Shown in pieces: positions 60,845 to 64,000 of a stretch of DNA of 64,000 bases. The position numbers were made by a program, and so were the translations under genes. The stretch comes from an uncultured Clostridium sp. (lineage in GTDB: Bacteria; Bacillota; Clostridia; TANB77; CAG-508). Location: contig CABVAF010000003.1 in assembly GCA_902496295.1 (NCBI GenBank), positions 133,243-197,242 of the forward strand, in the 5' to 3' direction. The stretch's first letter is position 1, and every line of letters begins with the position of its first letter. Below the pieces are notes generated by a model, which did no database searches, had not been told where the DNA came from, and saw nothing but the letters and a program-made list of their open reading frames with translations.

Positions 60845-62599
60845 ATGAAAGCAATAGAAATAAGAAACAAATATTTAAATTTTTTTAAAAATCATGGGCA
60901 TAATGTTATTCCAAGTGCACCATTAATTCCGGAAAATGACCCATCTGTATTGTTTACAACAGCAGGTATGCAACCATTGGTTCCATATCTTTTAGGAGAA
61001 AAACATCCAGCAGGAAAAAGACTTACAGACTATCAAAAATGCGTACGTACAAACGATATAGAGGAAGTTGGAGACAATAGACATTTAACATACTTCGAAA
61101 TGCTTGGGAATTGGTCTTTAGGAGATTATTTCAAAGAAGAAGCAGTAAGCATGAGCTTTGAATTTTTAACTAAAGAGCTTGGTATTCCTGTAGATAAAAT
61201 TTCTGTAACATGTTTTGCAGGAGATGAAGATGCTCCAAAGGATGAAGTTACAGCAGAATGTTGGAGAAAAGTTGGTATTCCAGATGAAAGAATTTATTTT
61301 TATGGAAAAGATGACAATTGGTGGATAGCAGGGGAAGATGGCCCATGTGGACCAGATACAGAAATGTTTTATGACACAGGAAAAGAGCCATGTTCTGAAA
61401 ATTGCCAGCCATCATGCGACTGTGGAAAATATGTCGAAATTTGGAATAATGTTTTTATGGAATATTATAAATCTAAAGACGGAAAATATTCTAAATTAAA
61501 ACAACAAAATGTAGATACTGGAATGGGATTAGAAAGAATAACTTTCCTATTACAAGGAAAAACTACACCATTCGATACAGAATTATTTGCACCAATTATG
61601 GAAAAATTAGAGAGTTTGCAAAAAGTAGATGATATAAAAAGTAGAAGAATAATTGCAGAACATTTGCGTTCTAGCATGATGATAATATGCGATGGTGGCA
61701 GACCAAGCAATATAGATAGAGGATATATTTTAAGACGTTTAATAAGAAGAATGACAAGACACTTAAATAAGCTACAAATTAGTTTAGAAGAGCTTGGAAA
61801 TTTAATAGATTTAGATGTTGAAATATTAAAAGAAATGTATCCAGACCTAGAAAAAAATAAAGAAACTATTAAGCAAGTTATATTAGAAGAAAAAGATAAA
61901 TTTGTAAAAACTCTATCACATGGAGAAAAAGAGTTTGAAAAGGCTATTCAAAAATTAAAACAAGATGGCAAAGATATAATAGATGGACAAACTATTTTTA
62001 AATTATATGAGACATATGGTTTTCCACCAGAGATTACAGCAGACTTAGCAGAAGAGCAAGGTTTTAAAATAGACATGACAGAATTCGACAAATTGTTTAA
62101 AGAACATCAAGATAAGTCTAGAATGGGAAGTGAGCATAAATTTAAAGGTGGTTTAGCAGACCAAAATGAGCAAACAATAAAATATCATACAGCAACACAC
62201 TTATTGCATAAGGCATTACAAATTGTACTAGGAGAGAATGCAAAGCAAAAAGGTTCTAATATTACAACAGAAAGACTAAGATTTGACTTTTCACACCCAG
62301 AAAAAATGACTAAAGAACAATTAAAACAGGTAGAAGATATTGTAAACGAAAAAATAAAGGAAGACTTGCCTGTAATTTGTGAAGAAATGACAGTAGAAGA
62401 AGCAAAAAATGCAGGGGCTACAGGATTATTTGAAAATAGATATGGGGATAAAGTTACAGTATATACAATAGGTGACTTTAGTAAAGAAATATGTGGTGGA
62501 CCTCATGTAAAACATACAGGAGAATTAGGAACATTTAAAATACTAAAGGAAGAGTCAAGTTCAGCAGGCGTAAGAAGAATAAAAGCTATTTTAGAGTAA
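60845..62599 (+). CDS. alaS: Alanyl-tRNA synthetase lacking the C-Ala domain
   Basis: The 584-aa protein has the class II catalytic core ('RNKYLNFFKNHGHNVIPSAPLIPENDPSVLFTTAGMQPLVPYLLG', 'ENDPSVLFTTAGM' motif 2 region, 'GMGLERI') and the editing domain with zinc-type ligands ('HTATHLLHKAL', 'EICGGPHVKHTG'). It stops after the editing domain ('SSAGVRRIKAILE'); standard AlaRS is about 870 aa and carries DHHA1/C-Ala. No downstream frame resumes it within the 69-bp gap. It may be a natural short form, with another full copy elsewhere possible. Confidence 0.9.
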   Translation: MKAIEIRNKYLNFFKNHGHNVIPSAPLIPENDPSVLFTTAGMQPLVPYLLGEKHPAGKRLTDYQKCVRTNDIEEVGDNRHLTYFEMLGNWSLGDYFKEEAVSMSFEFLTKELGIPVDKISVTCFAGDEDAPKDEVTAECWRKVGIPDERIYFYGKDDNWWIAGEDGPCGPDTEMFYDTGKEPCSENCQPSCDCGKYVEIWNNVFMEYYKSKDGKYSKLKQQNVDTGMGLERITFLLQGKTTPFDTELFAPIMEKLESLQKVDDIKSRRIIAEHLRSSMMIICDGGRPSNIDRGYILRRLIRRMTRHLNKLQISLEELGNLIDLDVEILKEMYPDLEKNKETIKQVILEEKDKFVKTLSHGEKEFEKAIQKLKQDGKDIIDGQTIFKLYETYGFPPEITADLAEEQGFKIDMTEFDKLFKEHQDKSRMGSEHKFKGGLADQNEQTIKYHTATHLLHKALQIVLGENAKQKGSNITTERLRFDFSHPEKMTKEQLKQVEDIVNEKIKEDLPVICEEMTVEEAKNAGATGLFENRYGDKVTVYTIGDFSKEICGGPHVKHTGELGTFKILKEESSSAGVRRIKAILE

Positions 62600-62668
62600 A
62601 ATGATTATAATAGTAAAAATAAGTAAATAAATTATTATATTTTATTACTAAAGAAAGAAGGTTTTTGT

Positions 62669-63013
62669 ATGGAAGATTGTGTTTTTTGTAAAATTATAGA
62701 TGGAAAAATACCATCAGAAAAAGTATATGAGGATGAAAATGTACTTGCATTTAAAGATATAAATCCAGTTGCACCAATTCACATTCTAGTTATACCTAAA
62801 AAGCATATAGAAAAAATAATAGATGTAAAAGAAGAGAATAGCTATTTAATTGCAGAGATTTTTAAGGCTATTAACAAAATAGTAAAAGAGTTAAATATAG
62901 AAGAAGATGGCTTTAGAGTAATTGCAAACTGTGGAAGAGATGGTGGACAAGAAGTAATGCATATACATTTCCATATTATAGCAGGAAGAAAGTTAGGTAC
63001 AAAAATTTGTTAA
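62669..63013 (+). CDS. HIT family protein (HinT-like)
   Basis: The 114-aa protein has 'CVFCKIIDGKIPSEKVYEDENVLAFKDINPVAPIHILVIPKKHI' and the histidine triad HIHFH (98-102, 'MHIHFHIIAG'). HinT proteins hydrolyse purine phosphoramidates and some aminoacyl-AMP, which may fit its place next to alaS. Confidence 0.95.
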   Translation: MEDCVFCKIIDGKIPSEKVYEDENVLAFKDINPVAPIHILVIPKKHIEKIIDVKEENSYLIAEIFKAINKIVKELNIEEDGFRVIANCGRDGGQEVMHIHFHIIAGRKLGTKIC

Positions 63014-63050
63014 AATTAAAGTAGAACTACAGAAAATACCAAATATTATG

Positions 63051-63079
63051 TAGAAAAATATATAAAAATATGTTATAAT
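63051..63079 (+). promoter_or_regulatory. Promoter for the sortase gene
   Basis: TAGAAA (63051), 17 bp, TATAAT (63074). Good -10, weak -35. Confidence 0.45.
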
Positions 63080-63162
63080 TAATTATGTAAGTATTAAAAT
63101 GAGATTACAGGAAAATTTATCATCTTTATATATTATATAATATTTGAAAAAGAGGTGTAATT

Positions 63163-63843
63163 ATGTTAAAAAATAGTAAATATAATAAAGTATTAACCGT
63201 AATACTAGTTATAGTAATACTTGGAATTATAGCTCTATTAGTATACATGGGAATAGACTATTATAAAAAGAGCCAAGAAACATCAGAAAGCGATGAAATA
63301 CTAGGAAAGTTAGATGAGTATCTTAATGAAGAAAGTAGTGGTACAGGTGTACTTCCAGGAGGAAGCAATACTAATATAATAAACGTTCCTGTAAATGATG
63401 TAGTACAAAATACTACAACTGGTAGTGGTTCTACAACTAATCAATTGACGTATAAAGGTTATGCGGTCAATGGAAAAATAGAAATACCTAAAATAGACTT
63501 AGAGTATCCAATATTAGAAGCGACAGTAGATACAATACAAGTGGCAGTTGGTTTTATATATGGTCCGGGACTAAATGAGGTTGGAAACAATGTTATTATA
63601 GGTCACAACTTTAGGGATGGAAGATTCTTCTCAAATAATGATAAACTTTCAAAAGGAGATAAAATATATATAACAGATTTAAGCAATAGAAGAGTAGAAT
63701 ATAAAATTACAAAAAAATACATAACAGATGCTAATGACTTTTCATATGCTGTAAGAGATACAAACGGAAAAAGAGAAATTTCACTTTCTACATGTACAGA
63801 CGATGTATCAGGAAGATTAGTAATATGGGCTGAAGAAGTTTAA
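63163..63843 (+). CDS. Sortase
   Basis: The 226-aa transpeptidase has an N-terminal membrane helix (residues 9-30), a Ser/Thr/Asn-rich linker and the sortase barrel with catalytic His148 (IIGHNF), Cys211 (LSTCTDD) and Arg218 (SGRLVIW). The 'GKIEIPKIDLEYPILEA' strand is typical. Its substrates would carry LPxTG-like signals; none of the pilin-like proteins here ends in one. Confidence 0.94.
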   Translation: MLKNSKYNKVLTVILVIVILGIIALLVYMGIDYYKKSQETSESDEILGKLDEYLNEESSGTGVLPGGSNTNIINVPVNDVVQNTTTGSGSTTNQLTYKGYAVNGKIEIPKIDLEYPILEATVDTIQVAVGFIYGPGLNEVGNNVIIGHNFRDGRFFSNNDKLSKGDKIYITDLSNRRVEYKITKKYITDANDFSYAVRDTNGKREISLSTCTDDVSGRLVIWAEEV

Positions 63844-63857
63844 AAATAATAAACTAG

Positions 63858-63885
63858 AAAAACTCCAATATAATTGGAGTTTTTT
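63858..63885 (+). terminator. Sortase terminator
   Basis: AAAAACTCCAAT-ata-ATTGGAGTTTTT. Confidence 0.85.
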
Positions 63886-63898
63886 GTATGCTATAAAA

Positions 63899-63930
63899 AA
63901 ATAACTTATACATAAAAGTATAAGTTATTT
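63899..63930 (-). terminator. Terminator of the tRNA-Gln transcript
   Basis: AAATAACTTATAC ... GTATAAGTTATTT, followed on the reverse strand by a T-run. Confidence 0.75.
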
Positions 63931-63941
63931 TTAGCTAATTT

Positions 63942-64000
63942 TGGTTGGGCTGGCTAGATTCGAACTAGCGCATGCCAGAGTCAAAGTCTGGTGCCTTACC
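63942..64000 (-). tRNA. tRNA-Gln (TTG), 5' part cut by the window edge
   Basis: Reverse strand: anticodon stem CCAGA/TCTGG with loop CTTTGAC (anticodon TTG), a 5-bp T stem GCTAG/CTAGC around TTCGAAT, acceptor 3' strand and an encoded CCA. The D arm and 5' acceptor strand lie beyond 64000. Confidence 0.93.

Overview
The window is about 30% GC and looks like a chromosome segment of an uncultured, spore-forming, low-GC Bacillota of the class Clostridia. This rests on a GerA-type germinant receptor operon, spoVT and spoIVA, RemA, a CIRCE-controlled groESL, AGA-dominated arginine usage and a Firmicutes-style S10-spc-alpha ribosomal cluster. No rRNA gene is present. One tRNA (Gln-TTG) is cut by the right edge and a ligA 3' end by the left edge.

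Layout. 1-4.5 kb: ligA tail, then a reverse-strand gerA-gerB-gerC operon followed by an unlisted 54-aa two-helix protein resembling a receptor D subunit. 4.9-8.2 kb: a membrane-anchored protein and an 832-aa pilin-like protein with a C-type-lectin/FGE-like tail (DGR target 1). 8.7-10.9 kb: Lys-rich membrane protein, remA, rpoZ, gmk. 11-27 kb: the ribosomal cluster from rpsJ to rplQ with secY, adk, map, infA and rpoA; rpmD is missing. 27-35 kb: recD2, a serpin-like lipid-free exoprotein, comFC, a KAP-type NTPase and spoVT. 35-44 kb: spoIVA, glmU, small membrane proteins and a reverse-strand asd-dapA-HD-dapB group. 45-50 kb: a diversity-generating retroelement (DGR). 50-64 kb: GH18 spore hydrolase-like protein, greA, deoD-type phosphorylase, groESL, mtaB-like gene, a third pilin-like target paralogue, a short alaS, a HIT protein and a sortase.

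The DGR comprises a MutS-I-like gene, avd and a reverse transcriptase (reverse strand), and facing them target gene 2 plus three tandem template cassettes. Each cassette has a 149-bp template repeat (TR) and a conserved ~230-bp downstream region ending in a hairpin. TR1 and the variable repeat of target 2 differ at 17 positions, all of them adenines in TR1. Target 1 carries a variable repeat whose exact template is not in this window, and target 3 carries a diverged, apparently retired copy. The targets begin with prepilin-like segments, so the diversified lectin fold is probably displayed on a pilus-like or envelope structure.

The least expected signal is a recurring +1 frameshift. In dapA, recD2, the mtaB-like gene and target 3, one extra C precedes a conserved glycine codon, so that each zero frame reads CGG. 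I found no other in-frame CGG in the recognised host genes; the only others lie in one small, compositionally odd gene. Either CGG is poorly decoded or unassigned here and ribosomes shift +1 onto GGN, or a systematic sequence artefact is present. A dispersed GGGACAGGTC/GACCTGTCCC repeat family sits directly at gene 3' ends.
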